A stretch of DNA of 64,000 nt from Thauera humireducens. Lineage in GTDB: Bacteria; Pseudomonadota; Gammaproteobacteria; Burkholderiales; Rhodocyclaceae. Numbering within the stretch: the first letter of the stretch is position 1; each line of letters begins with the position of its first letter. The notes below the pieces were generated by a model, which was not told the DNA's origin, searched no databases, and saw only the letters and a program-made list of their open reading frames with translations. This document shows, piece by piece, positions 40,451 through 51,601 of the stretch. Location: assembly GCF_001051995.2 (NCBI RefSeq), contig NZ_CP014646.1:2108001-2172000 (forward strand). The letters are read 5' to 3'. The position numbers and the translations under genes were made by a program.

Positions 40451-41763
40451 TCGCGCTCCAGGCGCAGGTCGACGTAGGTGCTGTCGCGGAGCTGGCGCAG
40501 CCAGTCCTCGTAGGCTTCTTCCGCCTTGCGGTCACGCAGTGCGGCACGGGCGGCATTGCGCTTGCGCTCGTCGGTGACGTCCTGCACGCGGCGCTCGACG
40601 ACCTGGATCAGGTGCCAGCCGAAGGGAGACTTCACCGGGGCACTGACTTCGCCCGGCTGCAGCGCGTTCATCGCGCGCTCGAACTCGGGCACGGTGTCGC
40701 CCGGGTTCAGCCAGCCGAGATCGCCGCCCTTGGCGGCGGACAGGTCGGCCGAACTGGCCTTGGCCAGCTCGCCGAAATCGGCGCCATTGACCACGCGCTC
40801 GCGGATGCCCAGCAGGCGCGCTTCGGCGTCCGTGTCGGACAGCACCTCGGAGGTCTTGATCAGGATATGGCGCGCCCGCGTCTGCTCGAGCTTTGCCACC
40901 GCCGCATCGCCACCGCCACGGCGATCGACGAGGCGGACGATGTGCAGGCCGGAGGCGCTGCGCAGCACCTGCGAAGTCTCGCCCGGACGCATGTTGCGGA
41001 CCGCCTCGGCGAACAGCGCCGGCAGGCGGTCGAGCGGACGCCATCCCAGGCTGCCGCCCGACAGGCCATCGGGTGCGTCCGACACCTCGGCGGCGACGCG
41101 GGCGAAGTCCTCGCCCGAGCGCAGTCGGGCCATGACGCCTTCGGCGCGCGTGCGCAGGGCCTCGATCTGCTGCGGCGAAGCCTGCTCCGGGGCGCGCAGC
41201 AGGACGTGGGCGACCTCGAACTCCTGGCCCGAGAAGGCGTCGGGATTGCTGGCGAGGAAGTTGTCGATCTCGGCGTCGGTCACGACGACCTTGCTGTCCA
41301 CCTCGCGCTCGCGCAGGCGGGTCAGCAGGATCTCGGTGCGGATCTCGTCGCGGAACCGCGACCACGTCACACCGTCCTTCGCCAACGCCTCACGCAACTG
41401 CTCGACGCTCAGGCGGTTGTTGGCAGCGATACGGTCGATCGCACGCTCGAGCGTCGCGTCATCGACGCGCAGCGAGGTTTCGCGCGCCAGTTGCAGCTGG
41501 GCACGCTCGACGATCAGCCGCTCCAGCAACTGGCGTTCGAGCACGTCTGCCGGCGGCAGCTGGCCCCCCTGGCGCTGGAGCTGGCGCACGGCCTGGTCGA
41601 CACGCGCCCGCAGTTGCAGGGCAGTGACCACTTCGTTGTTGACGACCGCGACGATGCGATCGACTTCGACCGGCCGCGGTGCGGCATGCAACGGCAGACT
41701 CAAGGCCAGGCTGCACAGGCCGGCGGCAAGCAGCAAACGGGGACGGGACAGGTTACGGTTCAT
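40447..41763 (-). CDS. surA: Periplasmic peptidyl-prolyl isomerase/chaperone SurA
   Basis: It assists folding of outer-membrane proteins, including the neighbour LptD. The 438-residue protein has a Sec signal peptide (about 1-27, [13 protein letters not shown]), the N-terminal SurA domain with [18 protein letters not shown], and two parvulin domains (about 175-275 and 285-385). The two domains include [11 protein letters not shown] and [11 protein letters not shown] strands. The start at 41763 places the signal peptide correctly; the longer open frame upstream covers the lptD end and is a shadow. Confidence 0.94.
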   Translation of the reverse strand: MNRNLSRPRLLLAAGLCSLALSLPLHAAPRPVEVDRIVAVVNNEVVTALQLRARVDQAVRQLQRQGGQLPPADVLERQLLERLIVERAQLQLARETSLRVDDATLERAIDRIAANNRLSVEQLREALAKDGVTWSRFRDEIRTEILLTRLREREVDSKVVVTDAEIDNFLASNPDAFSGQEFEVAHVLLRAPEQASPQQIEALRTRAEGVMARLRSGEDFARVAAEVSDAPDGLSGGSLGWRPLDRLPALFAEAVRNMRPGETSQVLRSASGLHIVRLVDRRGGGDAAVAKLEQTRARHILIKTSEVLSDTDAEARLLGIRERVVNGADFGELAKASSADLSAAKGGDLGWLNPGDTVPEFERAMNALQPGEVSAPVKSPFGWHLIQVVERRVQDVTDERKRNAARAALRDRKAEEAYEDWLRQLRDSTYVDLRLERE

Positions 41764-41794
41764 GGTGTGATTTTGAGGGGTGACTCGCACGGAT

Positions 41795-44290
41795 TCAGTC
41801 GACACCGAACACGCGGTCGGCCGAAGAGGCGTTGATCTTGCCATAGCCCGGCACGCTGCGCGTGAGCAGGCTGAGCGGGTTGGAGCCGATGCCGGCCAGA
41901 TCGTTGAGCTCGAGCTGGACGTAGATGGCCTGTGAAACGTCGTCGCGTTCGATCGCGAAGCGGTGTACCGCCACCCGGAACGCCCAGCAGCCGCCGTCGT
42001 ATTCAAGGCCACCGATGGCTTCGGTGACCCTGCTTTCCTTGAGCGAGCGGGTCACACGGCCAACGCCGTACCAACCGCGACCGATCGGCCACTGGGCGGA
42101 GACATCAAGATCCTCGAGGCCGAGCTCGCCGCCGTAGCCGACGACATTGCGACCGTAGCGATAGCTGACATTGAGGGCCTTGGCATAGGCCGGCTGGTAG
42201 CGCATCGTGGCATTGAAACGCTCTGTCTGCCCTTCGCCGGTGTCGTACTGCAGATAGGAGTCGACAGACACGTGCTGCGTCACCTTGCCACCGAGGCCGG
42301 CGAGCACGTCCGTCCGTCCGCCAGCCTGGATCAACTCCTGGCCTTCGAATAGCCCGACCTCCTGGTCGGAAAAGTAGTAGCGCTGTCCAATCAACGCACG
42401 CAGGCGCTCGGCACCCGTTTCAGGGTCGATAAGCCGCGTCGTGACCGCCGCGGTCAGATCGTTGGCGTCGCCAATGCGGTCGCCGCCGGAGAAGCGGTTC
42501 TCGGAAAAGATCTCCGCGAAGCTCTGGGTGTAGAGCGTGGTGTCGAACAACGGGATGTCGCGCTGGTCACGCTTGGGCACACGCAGATAGAACAGACGGG
42601 GCTCGAGCGTCTGGACGAAGTCAGTGCCAAACCAGGAAGTTTCGCGTTCGAAGAACAGTCCGCCGTCGAACGAAAGGATCGGGACATTGCGCGAGATCGA
42701 ATCCGGCTTGCCGGCATCGGCCGTGGGACGGTCGATATCGTAGGACGAGGCGTGGAAGCCTGCCTTAGGCGTCAGGAACCAGGCTGCGCCCTGCATGGGC
42801 AGGGACATTTGCGGATAAGCCGTCAGGCGGTCGGCCTCGGCGTAGGCCTTGTCGGGATGGGCGAAACGGACGTACTCCGCATCGAGATCGAACACGAGGC
42901 CACCCGGCAAACCCGGTCGGTAACCGTTGAACAGCAGTTGCGGGACCCGGCGGTACGGCGTGGCGGTGATCGAGTCGGGATCCGGGTTCAAGGTCTGGTA
43001 GCTCTGCACCAGCGCCGATGCATTCCACCACGAGCCGCTGGAGTAATAGAGGCTCCCCTGCCGCAGCAGATGTACCTGCGAAGCGACCGCAATCCGCGAT
43101 GACAGATCCTCGAAGTAGCTGTCGTCCGACACCGAATTGAAGTCCAGCGAGCCGTAGAGCTGCGGCGTGATCCGCTGTTCGTGCTGAATCGACGCCAGTC
43201 TGCGCTCCTCGCCGGTGAGGTTGTCCTTCGCCATCCACTCGACCCGGGACTCGCCACGGTAGGTTTCGTTCAGGTAGCGGAACTCACCGCCGAGCTGCAT
43301 GCCGCGCCGGCTCATCAGGCGCGGCGTGATCGTCGCGTCGTAGTTGGGGGCGATGTTCCAGTAGTAGGGCACCGCCAGGTCCGCGCCGGTCTTGTTCGAG
43401 GAGCCGAAGGTGGGCGGCAGCAGACCGGACTGGCGCTGGCCCGAGAGCGGAAACTCGGCCCACGGCATCCAGAAGATGGGGACGTCCTGGAACACGATCG
43501 AGCCGCCCTGCGCGGTGCCGACCTGACGGTCGTAGTCGAGCTCGAGTTCGCGCGCCTTGATGTACCAGTCGGGGTCGCTCGCCTGGCAGGTGGACCAGGT
43601 GGCGTTCTTGAGGCGGTACTGGTTCTCGCCTTCGAGCCGGAGCACATCGGCACTTCCGCTGCCGGAGACCGGGCGGGCGCTTTCACCGGCCGCGGTCGGA
43701 GCCCGATCACGGGTCAAGGTGTAAGCCGGCGTCTCGAACTGGCCGGTGCTCTCGCCGATGACCAGCGTGGCCTTCGGCCCGGTGATCGTGTCCTGGCCGG
43801 CACGCAGCACGACGTTGCCTTCGGCCACGGCCTCATCCACCGGCTCGCGGTAGGTGACGCGATCGGCGGTCAGCACGGTGTCGTCGCGCTGCAGCTCGGC
43901 ATCGCCGTCCGCCACGAGTTCGACACTGCGCGTACCGAGGATGCGCTGGGCCTTGATCAGCGTGTCCCCCGCGGCCAACGACGGGTCCCGGGAAGCCATG
44001 GGCTTCGGCGCGGGTCCGCGTTCGACAGCGGTCCGGGGCGCGGAAGCGGGCGGAGTGCCGGCGCGCGCAGCGTCCGTGGCTGCGGAGGCCGGCGCAGCAC
44101 GGGGGGCCGGCGCGGATCGCGTCGCAGGCGCGGGCTGCGCAGCCGCGGCCGGCCGGGGCGTCGCGGCTGCGCGGCCATCGCGGACCAGGTCGGGCGAAAC
44201 CAGCAGCGGCGGCAGTCCGGCGGCAAGGACCGGGCCGGACATCAAGCACAGCAACAGGGGGATCAGACGCATGCGCGTATTCAGGGGCAT
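41795..44290 (-). CDS. lptD: LPS-assembly protein LptD
   Basis: This outer-membrane beta-barrel inserts lipopolysaccharide together with LptE. The 831-residue protein has a signal peptide (LIPLLLCLMSGPVLAAG). An unusual Ala/Pro-rich linker of about 65 residues follows. Then come an OstA/LptA-like beta-jellyroll (about 105-215, with ADRVTYREPVDEAVAEGNV) and the barrel with repeated aromatic strands. WSTCQASDPDWYIKARELELD is characteristic. The start may be ATG 44290 or 44272, neither with a clear ribosome site. It heads the surA-pdxA-rsmA group and is divergent from amgK. Confidence 0.93.
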   Translation of the reverse strand: MPLNTRMRLIPLLLCLMSGPVLAAGLPPLLVSPDLVRDGRAAATPRPAAAAQPAPATRSAPAPRAAPASAATDAARAGTPPASAPRTAVERGPAPKPMASRDPSLAAGDTLIKAQRILGTRSVELVADGDAELQRDDTVLTADRVTYREPVDEAVAEGNVVLRAGQDTITGPKATLVIGESTGQFETPAYTLTRDRAPTAAGESARPVSGSGSADVLRLEGENQYRLKNATWSTCQASDPDWYIKARELELDYDRQVGTAQGGSIVFQDVPIFWMPWAEFPLSGQRQSGLLPPTFGSSNKTGADLAVPYYWNIAPNYDATITPRLMSRRGMQLGGEFRYLNETYRGESRVEWMAKDNLTGEERRLASIQHEQRITPQLYGSLDFNSVSDDSYFEDLSSRIAVASQVHLLRQGSLYYSSGSWWNASALVQSYQTLNPDPDSITATPYRRVPQLLFNGYRPGLPGGLVFDLDAEYVRFAHPDKAYAEADRLTAYPQMSLPMQGAAWFLTPKAGFHASSYDIDRPTADAGKPDSISRNVPILSFDGGLFFERETSWFGTDFVQTLEPRLFYLRVPKRDQRDIPLFDTTLYTQSFAEIFSENRFSGGDRIGDANDLTAAVTTRLIDPETGAERLRALIGQRYYFSDQEVGLFEGQELIQAGGRTDVLAGLGGKVTQHVSVDSYLQYDTGEGQTERFNATMRYQPAYAKALNVSYRYGRNVVGYGGELGLEDLDVSAQWPIGRGWYGVGRVTRSLKESRVTEAIGGLEYDGGCWAFRVAVHRFAIERDDVSQAIYVQLELNDLAGIGSNPLSLLTRSVPGYGKINASSADRVFGVD

Positions 44291-44352
44291 GACAGGCTTC
44301 GCGGCTCGCGTCGCACGCAGGCTCGTCCCCTGGCGCACGACCGTGTTGATAA

Positions 44353-46116
<1,764 letters not shown>

Positions 46117-46195
46117 ACCTCGCACCGGATAGCCCATCGAACCGCAGGGCGCACTGCGCCGGCGCCCCTACATTCGCCCGTCCTACTGCCAGTGC

Positions 46196-46208
46196 CATAA
46201 TGCCGCCC
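46196..46208 (+). promoter_or_regulatory. -10-like hexamer immediately upstream of pepP
   Basis: CATAAT at 46196-46201 is followed 7 bases later by the pepP ATG at 46209. If used, transcription would begin at or next to the start codon. No -35 of quality is seen. Confidence 0.35.
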
Positions 46209-47564
46209 ATGAACGCTCCCACGATTCCGAACCTGAACACCCCAGGGGACAACACGCCCTTCCGCGCCCGCCGCGACCGCCTGCTCGCCCGCATGCAGGC
46301 CGCCGGCGGCGGGGTCGCGATCCTGCCGACCGCGCCCGAGCGCATCCGCAACCGCGACGCTCACTACCCGTACCGCCACGACAGCTATTTCTACTACCTC
46401 ACCGGCTTCCGCGAGCCCGAGGCGGTCGTCGTGCTCGTCGCCGGCAAGGAAGCGAGGCAGATCCTCTTCTGTCGCGAGAAGAACGAGGAGCGCGAGATCT
46501 GGGACGGCTACCGCTACGGCCCCGAGGCCGCGCGCGAGGTCTTCGGCTTCGACGAGGCCTGGACCATCGGCGACCTCGACCGGCGCCTGCCGGACTATCT
46601 GGCCGACCAGCCCCTGCTGTGGTCGGGCCTGGGCTACGACAACGACTGGGACGCCAAGGTGCTGGGCGCGCTGAACGCCGTGCGCGACAAGGCGCGCACC
46701 GGCCTCACCCCACCGCACTCGGTGCGCGACCTGCGCGCCGAACTCGACGAGATGCGCCTCGTCAAGGACGCCTCCGAGCTCGCCACCATGCGCCGCGCCG
46801 CGCAGATCTCGGCCGACGCCCACTGCCGCGCGATGCGCGCCACCCGGCCAGGCCGCTTCGAGTACGAGATCGAGGCCGAACTGCTGCATGCCTTCCGCGC
46901 CGCGGGCAGCCAGGCGCCGGCCTACACCTCGATCGTCGCCGGCGGCGCCAACGCCTGCGTGCTGCACTACGTCGAGAACGACCAGCGCCTCCAGGACGGC
47001 GACCTGCTGCTGATCGACGCCGGCTGCGAGCTCGACGGCTACGCCTCTGACATCACCCGGACCTTCCCGGTCAGTGGCCGCTTCTCTGCCGCGCAGCGCG
47101 AGGTCTACGCGATCGTGCTCGCCGCACAGGCTGCCGCACGCGACGCGACCCGCCCCGGTGCACACTGGAACCAGCCGCACGAGGCCGCCGTCAAGGTGCT
47201 CGCCCAGGGCATGCTCGACCTCGGCCTGCTCAAGGGCAGCCTCGACGCCGTGCTGGAGAACGGCGACTACCGCCGCTTCTACATGCATCGCACCGGCCAC
47301 TGGCTGGGCATGGACGTGCATGACGCCGGCGAGTACAAGCTCGGCGGCGACTGGCGGCCGCTCGTCGAAGGGATGGTGCTGACCATCGAGCCGGGTTGCT
47401 ACATCCGCCCCGCCGACGACATCCCCGAGGCCTTCTGGAACATCGGCATCCGCATCGAGGACGACGCGGTCGTCACCGCCGACGGCTGCGAACTGATCAC
47501 CGAAGGCGTCCCCAAGGCGATCGACGACGTGGAGGCGCTGATGCGCGAGGCGCGCCATGGCTGA
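46209..47564 (+). CDS. pepP: Xaa-Pro aminopeptidase (M24B)
   Basis: It removes N-terminal residues preceding proline, using two Mn2+ ions. The 451-residue protein has the N-terminal creatinase-like domain (about 15-170, SYFYYLTGFREPEAV) and the pita-bread catalytic domain. The latter includes LIDAGCELDGYASDITRTFPV (two Asp ligands), YMHRTGHWLGMDVHD (His), MVLTIEPGCY (Glu) and GIRIEDDAVV (Glu). ATG 46209 or in-frame ATG 46200 could start it; no Shine-Dalgarno sequence is seen for either. It overlaps ubiH by 8 bp. Confidence 0.93.
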   Translation: MNAPTIPNLNTPGDNTPFRARRDRLLARMQAAGGGVAILPTAPERIRNRDAHYPYRHDSYFYYLTGFREPEAVVVLVAGKEARQILFCREKNEEREIWDGYRYGPEAAREVFGFDEAWTIGDLDRRLPDYLADQPLLWSGLGYDNDWDAKVLGALNAVRDKARTGLTPPHSVRDLRAELDEMRLVKDASELATMRRAAQISADAHCRAMRATRPGRFEYEIEAELLHAFRAAGSQAPAYTSIVAGGANACVLHYVENDQRLQDGDLLLIDAGCELDGYASDITRTFPVSGRFSAAQREVYAIVLAAQAAARDATRPGAHWNQPHEAAVKVLAQGMLDLGLLKGSLDAVLENGDYRRFYMHRTGHWLGMDVHDAGEYKLGGDWRPLVEGMVLTIEPGCYIRPADDIPEAFWNIGIRIEDDAVVTADGCELITEGVPKAIDDVEALMREARHG

Positions 47565-48768
47565 GACGGCGCCGGAGCGCGTGCATGATCTGCTGATCGT
47601 CGGCGCCGGCCCGGTCGGTCTGGCGCTGGCGCTGGCGCTCAAGGATGCGGGACTCGACATCGTGCTCGCCGACACCCGCCCGCGCGAGGCGGTGACGAAG
47701 GACCCGCGCGACCTCGCGCTCGCGCACGGCACGCGGCTGACGCTGCAGCGCCTCGGCGTGCGCGACACCCTGCCGACGACGGCGATCCGGCACATCCACA
47801 TCTCGCATCAGGGCGGGCTCGGCCGCACGCTGATCGACGCCGCCGAACACGAGCTGCCGGCGCTCGGCTACGTCGCCTCCGCCGGCGCGCTCGCCGCCGC
47901 CCTGCGCGAAGCGGTCGACGCCGCCGGCATCCCGGTCCTGGACGAAACCGAGGTCACCAATCTGGCCGCGGGCGACGACGACGTGATCGCCAGCCTCGCC
48001 GGCCCGGGCAGGCCGGCAGGCACCTTGCGCGCCCGCCTCGCCGCCTGCGCCGAGGGCGGACTGCACGCCGGTGACGCCAACGTCGTCGAGCATGACTACG
48101 GCCAACATGCGCTGATCGCCGACGTGCAGGTTGCCGGCGGCCACCGCCATACGGCATTCGAGCGCTTCACCCCGCAAGGCCCGGTCGCGCTGCTGCCCAA
48201 GGGGCAGGGTTACGCCCTGGTGCATGTCGCCCGGCCGGAGACGGCGGACGAGTTGCTCGCCCTCGACGACACCGCCTACCTCGCCCGCCTGCAGGCGCAC
48301 ATCGGTGGCCGCGCGCGGCTCACCGGCGTCGGCCCGCGCCTGCGCTATCCGCTGGTGCTGCGCTACCGGCGCTCGACCATTGCCCCACGCACGGTCTGGC
48401 TGGGCAACGCCGCCCAGACGCTGCACCCGGTCGCCGGCCAGGGCTTCAACCTCGCGCTGCGCGATGTCTGGGCACTCGCCGAGACGCTGTTGCGCGCCCG
48501 TGACGACAGCGCGCGCGCACCATCCGGCGCGACCAGCGAGGCCTTCGATGCCGGTGCGGCGCGCATCCTCGCCGCCTATGCCGACGCCCGCGGGCTCGAC
48601 CGCCTCGGCACGATCCGCTTCACCGACACGCTGGTGCGGGTCTTCAGCACCGACTTCGCCCCGCTGCGTCACGCCCGCGGCGCCGCGCTGCTCGCGCTCG
48701 ACCTGCTGCCGCCACTGCGCGGCTTCATCGCGCGGCGGATGATGTTCGGCGCACGCGCCTGGCCCTGA
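47557..48768 (+). CDS. ubiH: FAD-dependent UbiH/UbiF/Coq6-family hydroxylase
   Basis: It hydroxylates the aromatic ring in ubiquinone biosynthesis. The 403-residue flavoprotein monooxygenase has the FAD dinucleotide motif LLIVGAGPVGLALALAL (12-28) and a DPRDLALAHGT substrate-side segment. The second FAD motif is WLGNAAQTLHPVAGQGFNLALRD. pepP-ubiH pairing is common in proteobacteria. It could be UbiH or a sister ring hydroxylase (UbiF/UbiI); position favours UbiH. Confidence 0.87.
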   Translation: MAETAPERVHDLLIVGAGPVGLALALALKDAGLDIVLADTRPREAVTKDPRDLALAHGTRLTLQRLGVRDTLPTTAIRHIHISHQGGLGRTLIDAAEHELPALGYVASAGALAAALREAVDAAGIPVLDETEVTNLAAGDDDVIASLAGPGRPAGTLRARLAACAEGGLHAGDANVVEHDYGQHALIADVQVAGGHRHTAFERFTPQGPVALLPKGQGYALVHVARPETADELLALDDTAYLARLQAHIGGRARLTGVGPRLRYPLVLRYRRSTIAPRTVWLGNAAQTLHPVAGQGFNLALRDVWALAETLLRARDDSARAPSGATSEAFDAGAARILAAYADARGLDRLGTIRFTDTLVRVFSTDFAPLRHARGAALLALDLLPPLRGFIARRMMFGARAWP

Positions 48769-48793
48769 GCCCACCCGACGTTCGCCAATGCAA

Positions 48794-48828
48794 AAAGGCC
48801 TGCGACCCGTGACCGGGAGCAGGCCTTT
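48794..48828. terminator. Bidirectional terminator between ubiH and metQ
   Basis: A 10-bp stem AAAGGCCTGC / GCAGGCCTTT encloses a 15-base loop. The minus-strand side continues into TTTTTGC, so it serves metQ best; the plus side ends CTTTCGC. Confidence 0.8.
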
Positions 48829-48872
48829 CGCTTCAGGGGCGCCGCGATTGCGCGACGCGCGCCTGAGTGCGA

Positions 48873-49673
48873 TCAGAACGCCGGCACTACCGCCCCCTTG
48901 TACTTGTCGGCGATGAACTGCTTCACCTCCGGCGAGTTCAGCGCAGCGACCAGTTTCTTCATCGCCGGGCTATTGGCATTGTCCTCGCGCGCCACCAGCA
49001 GGTTGGCGTAGGGCGAGCTGGCATCCTCGATGAAGAGCGAATCCGTCAGCGGGTTCAGCTTGGCCTCGATCGCGTAGTTGGTGTTGATCACCGCCAGGTC
49101 GACCTGGTTGAGGATGCGCGGCAAGGTGGCGGCCTCGAGTTCGCGGATCTTGAGCTTCTTCGGGTTGCCGGCGATGTCCTTCTGGGTGGCCGAGATGTTG
49201 TTCAGGTCCTTCAGCGTGATCAGCCCGTTCTTGGCCATCAGCAGCAGCGCGCGGCCGGAGTTGGACGGGTCGTTCGGGATCGCCACGGTCGCGCCCTCGG
49301 GGATGTCGGCCGCCGTCTTGTGCTTGCCCGAGTAGGCGCCGAGCGGCTCGACATGGACCTTGGCGACCACCGTCTGGATGTCGTTCTTCTGCTTCTTCTT
49401 GAACTCGTCGAGATAGGGCTGATGCAGGAAGAAGTTGCCATCCACGCGCTTCTCGTTGGTCTGCATCGAGGGCTGCACGTAGTCGGTGAACACCTTCACC
49501 TCGAGTTCCACGCCTTCCTTGGCCAGCATCGGCTTGACGAACTCGAGGATCTCGGCATGCGGCACCGGGGTGGCGGCGATGACCAGGCGGTCGGCGGCGG
49601 ACGCCGCGCTGCCGGCGGCGAGGGTCAGGGTGCCGAGGGCGGCGGCGAGCAGCTTGCGCAGGGTAAACGACAT
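48873..49673 (-). CDS. metQ: Methionine ABC transporter substrate-binding protein
   Basis: It captures methionine in the periplasm for MetNI. The 266-residue NlpA-family protein has a Sec signal peptide (about 1-27) and mature start ADRLVIAATPVPHAEIL. Characteristic internal segments are VDGNFFLHQPYLDEF, IPNDPSNSGRALLLM and NQVDLAVINTNYA. Unlike E. coli MetQ, no lipobox Cys is present in the signal region, so the protein appears soluble rather than lipid-anchored. AAGGAGA lies 8 bases upstream of the ATG. Confidence 0.93.
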   Translation of the reverse strand: MSFTLRKLLAAALGTLTLAAGSAASAADRLVIAATPVPHAEILEFVKPMLAKEGVELEVKVFTDYVQPSMQTNEKRVDGNFFLHQPYLDEFKKKQKNDIQTVVAKVHVEPLGAYSGKHKTAADIPEGATVAIPNDPSNSGRALLLMAKNGLITLKDLNNISATQKDIAGNPKKLKIRELEAATLPRILNQVDLAVINTNYAIEAKLNPLTDSLFIEDASSPYANLLVAREDNANSPAMKKLVAALNSPEVKQFIADKYKGAVVPAF

Positions 49674-49696
49674 CGTTGAAGTCTCCTTCGTGGGGA

Positions 49697-50356
49697 TCAC
49701 TTGCGGGTGAAATACAGCACCAGGCGGTCGCCCGAGTACTGGATGATCTGGACGAGCACGACCAGCAGGGCGACGGTGATCACCATCACCTCGGTCTGGA
49801 AGCGCTGATAGCCGAAACGGATCGCGAGGTCGCCGAGGCCGCCGCCGCCGATCACGCCGGACATCGCAGCATAGGACATCAAGGTGATCGCCGTCACGGT
49901 GATCGCGGCGATCAGCCCGGGCAGCGCCTCCGGCAGCAGCGCGCCGAAGATGATGCGGTGGGTGCGGATGCCCATCGCCTGACAGGCTTCGATGACGCCG
50001 CGATCGACCTCGCGCAGCACGTTCTCGACCAGGCGCGCGAAGAACGGCGCAGTGCCCACCACCAGCGGCGGGATGGCGCCTTCGACACCGAGCGAGGTGC
50101 CGATCAGGATCACCGTGACCGGGATCATCACGATCAGCAGGATCAGGAAGGGCACCGAGCGCAGCACGTTGACCACGAACGAGAGCACCGTATAGACGAA
50201 GCCCTGCTCCAGCAGCTGGCGCTTGGCGGTGACGAACAGCAGGATGCCCAGCGGCAGCCCGAGCAGGATGGTGAAGAACAGGGACACGCCGGTCATGACC
50301 AGGGTTTCCCAGGTCGCGATCCAGATGTCGCTCCAGTCGATGACGGACAGGTCCAT
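49697..50356 (-). CDS. metI: Methionine ABC transporter permease
   Basis: The 219-residue inner-membrane protein has five predicted hydrophobic helices and the binding-protein-dependent permease EAA loop (EACQAMGIRTHRIIFGALLPEALPG). The N-terminal helix LVMTGVSLFFTILLGLPLGILL is typical of MetI. Its ATG overlaps the metN stop as TAATG, and it is 23 bp from metQ, completing the metNIQ operon. Confidence 0.94.
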   Translation of the reverse strand: MDLSVIDWSDIWIATWETLVMTGVSLFFTILLGLPLGILLFVTAKRQLLEQGFVYTVLSFVVNVLRSVPFLILLIVMIPVTVILIGTSLGVEGAIPPLVVGTAPFFARLVENVLREVDRGVIEACQAMGIRTHRIIFGALLPEALPGLIAAITVTAITLMSYAAMSGVIGGGGLGDLAIRFGYQRFQTEVMVITVALLVVLVQIIQYSGDRLVLYFTRK

Positions 50357-51393
50357 TACTGCAGCACCTCGTGGTGGATCTGGTGGCGGTCGAGCTCGGC
50401 GAACACCGCGCGGATGTCATCCTCGCCACCCTCGAGTTCGAGCAGCAGCTGGCCGAAGGGCACGTCCTTGATGCTGGAGACCTCACCCTGAAGGATCGTC
50501 ACCTGCACCTTGGCGCCGGCCATGATGCGGCTGAGGATGGGCTGGTAGGTCACGTCGCCGATGTAGGTCAGGCGCGCCAGCGTGCCGCGCAGCTTGTCGC
50601 TCATGTAGGCGTGTGCAGGATCGAAGCTCGCCGCAGCGAGCGCGTCGCTCTGCGCCACCATGCTGCGCGTGACCGGATGCTGCGGATGCAGGAAGACGTC
50701 GACGACCTTGCCCGACTCGACGATGCGCCCGCCGTCGATCACCGCGACGCGGTCGCAGATCGTGCGGATCACCTGCATCTCGTGCGTAATGAGCACGATG
50801 GTCAACCCCAGCTGGCGGTTGATGTCAAGCAGCAGGCGCAGGATGGACTGCGTGGTCTCGGGATCGAGCGCCGAGGTCGCCTCGTCGCACAGCAGCAGCT
50901 GGGGGCGGTTGGCCAGCGCGCGCGCGATGCCGACGCGCTGCTTCTGCCCGCCCGAGAGTTGCGACGGATACTTGTGCCCGTGCTCGGACAGGCCGACCAG
51001 CGCCAGCAACTCCTGCACCCGCGCGGCGCGCGCGGCGGCGTTGGTATGCCCGGTCGCCTTCAGCGGCCAGTCGATGTTGTCGGCGACCGTCTTGGCATTG
51101 AGCAGGTTGAAGTGCTGGAAGATCATGCCCACGCGGCGGCGCAGCGCGTAGAGGCCTTCGCTGTCGAGCGTGGTAATGTCCTCGCCGTCGACCAGCACGC
51201 GCCCGGCGGACGGACGCTCGAGCAGGTTCAGGGTGCGGATCAGGGTGCTCTTGCCCGCGCCCGAGCGGCCGATGATGCCGAACACCTCGCCGGCACCGAT
51301 CTCGAGGTTGATGTCGGTGAGCGCCTCGACCTCGCGGCCGTCGGCCGCGCGATAGGTCTTGCGCAGGTTTTCGATACGGATCACGGCAACCAC
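50356..51393 (-). CDS. metN: Methionine ABC transporter ATP-binding protein
   Basis: The 345-residue protein powers methionine import. It has Walker A GRSGAGKST (42-50), signature LSGGQKQRVGIARAL, Walker B LLLCDEATSAL and the His switch LITHEM. The C-terminal NIL regulatory domain (about 265-345) binds methionine in this family. The start is GTG: either 51393 or the second GTG at 51384, the latter giving the more usual MIRIENL N-terminus; neither has a strong ribosome site. The 208-bp gap to dusB shows no recognisable SAM riboswitch. Confidence 0.93.
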   Translation of the reverse strand: MVAVIRIENLRKTYRAADGREVEALTDINLEIGAGEVFGIIGRSGAGKSTLIRTLNLLERPSAGRVLVDGEDITTLDSEGLYALRRRVGMIFQHFNLLNAKTVADNIDWPLKATGHTNAAARAARVQELLALVGLSEHGHKYPSQLSGGQKQRVGIARALANRPQLLLCDEATSALDPETTQSILRLLLDINRQLGLTIVLITHEMQVIRTICDRVAVIDGGRIVESGKVVDVFLHPQHPVTRSMVAQSDALAAASFDPAHAYMSDKLRGTLARLTYIGDVTYQPILSRIMAGAKVQVTILQGEVSSIKDVPFGQLLLELEGGEDDIRAVFAELDRHQIHHEVLQ

Positions 51394-51567
51394 GTCCCGA
51401 ACGGGAAAAAAGCGCGAATTTTACCTGCGCGCGGAATTCGGCACCATGTTTGCGCGCAAGGCGGCGACACAGCCGTTCGTGCGTTCCGGCCCGGCGGCGG
51501 GCCGGTTCACGAACTCGGGGTTGTACCGACGCAACGGCAAGCGCGCCCAAGCACTTGAGCGATGAGG

Positions 51568-51573
51568 TAAAAT
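51568..51573 (+). promoter_or_regulatory. -10-like hexamer upstream of dusB
   Basis: TAAAAT matches the -10 consensus at five of six positions, 28 bp before the dusB ATG. No matching -35 is found at 17 bp. Confidence 0.4.
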
Positions 51574-51601
51574 GCCGCCTTTTCCCTCGCCTGACCCGTC
51601 C

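Noticed and set aside
51394..51601. SAM/methionine riboswitch upstream of metN
   Set aside because: No conserved riboswitch core or terminator/antiterminator pair is visible, and the start codon is close to the only AT-rich patch.
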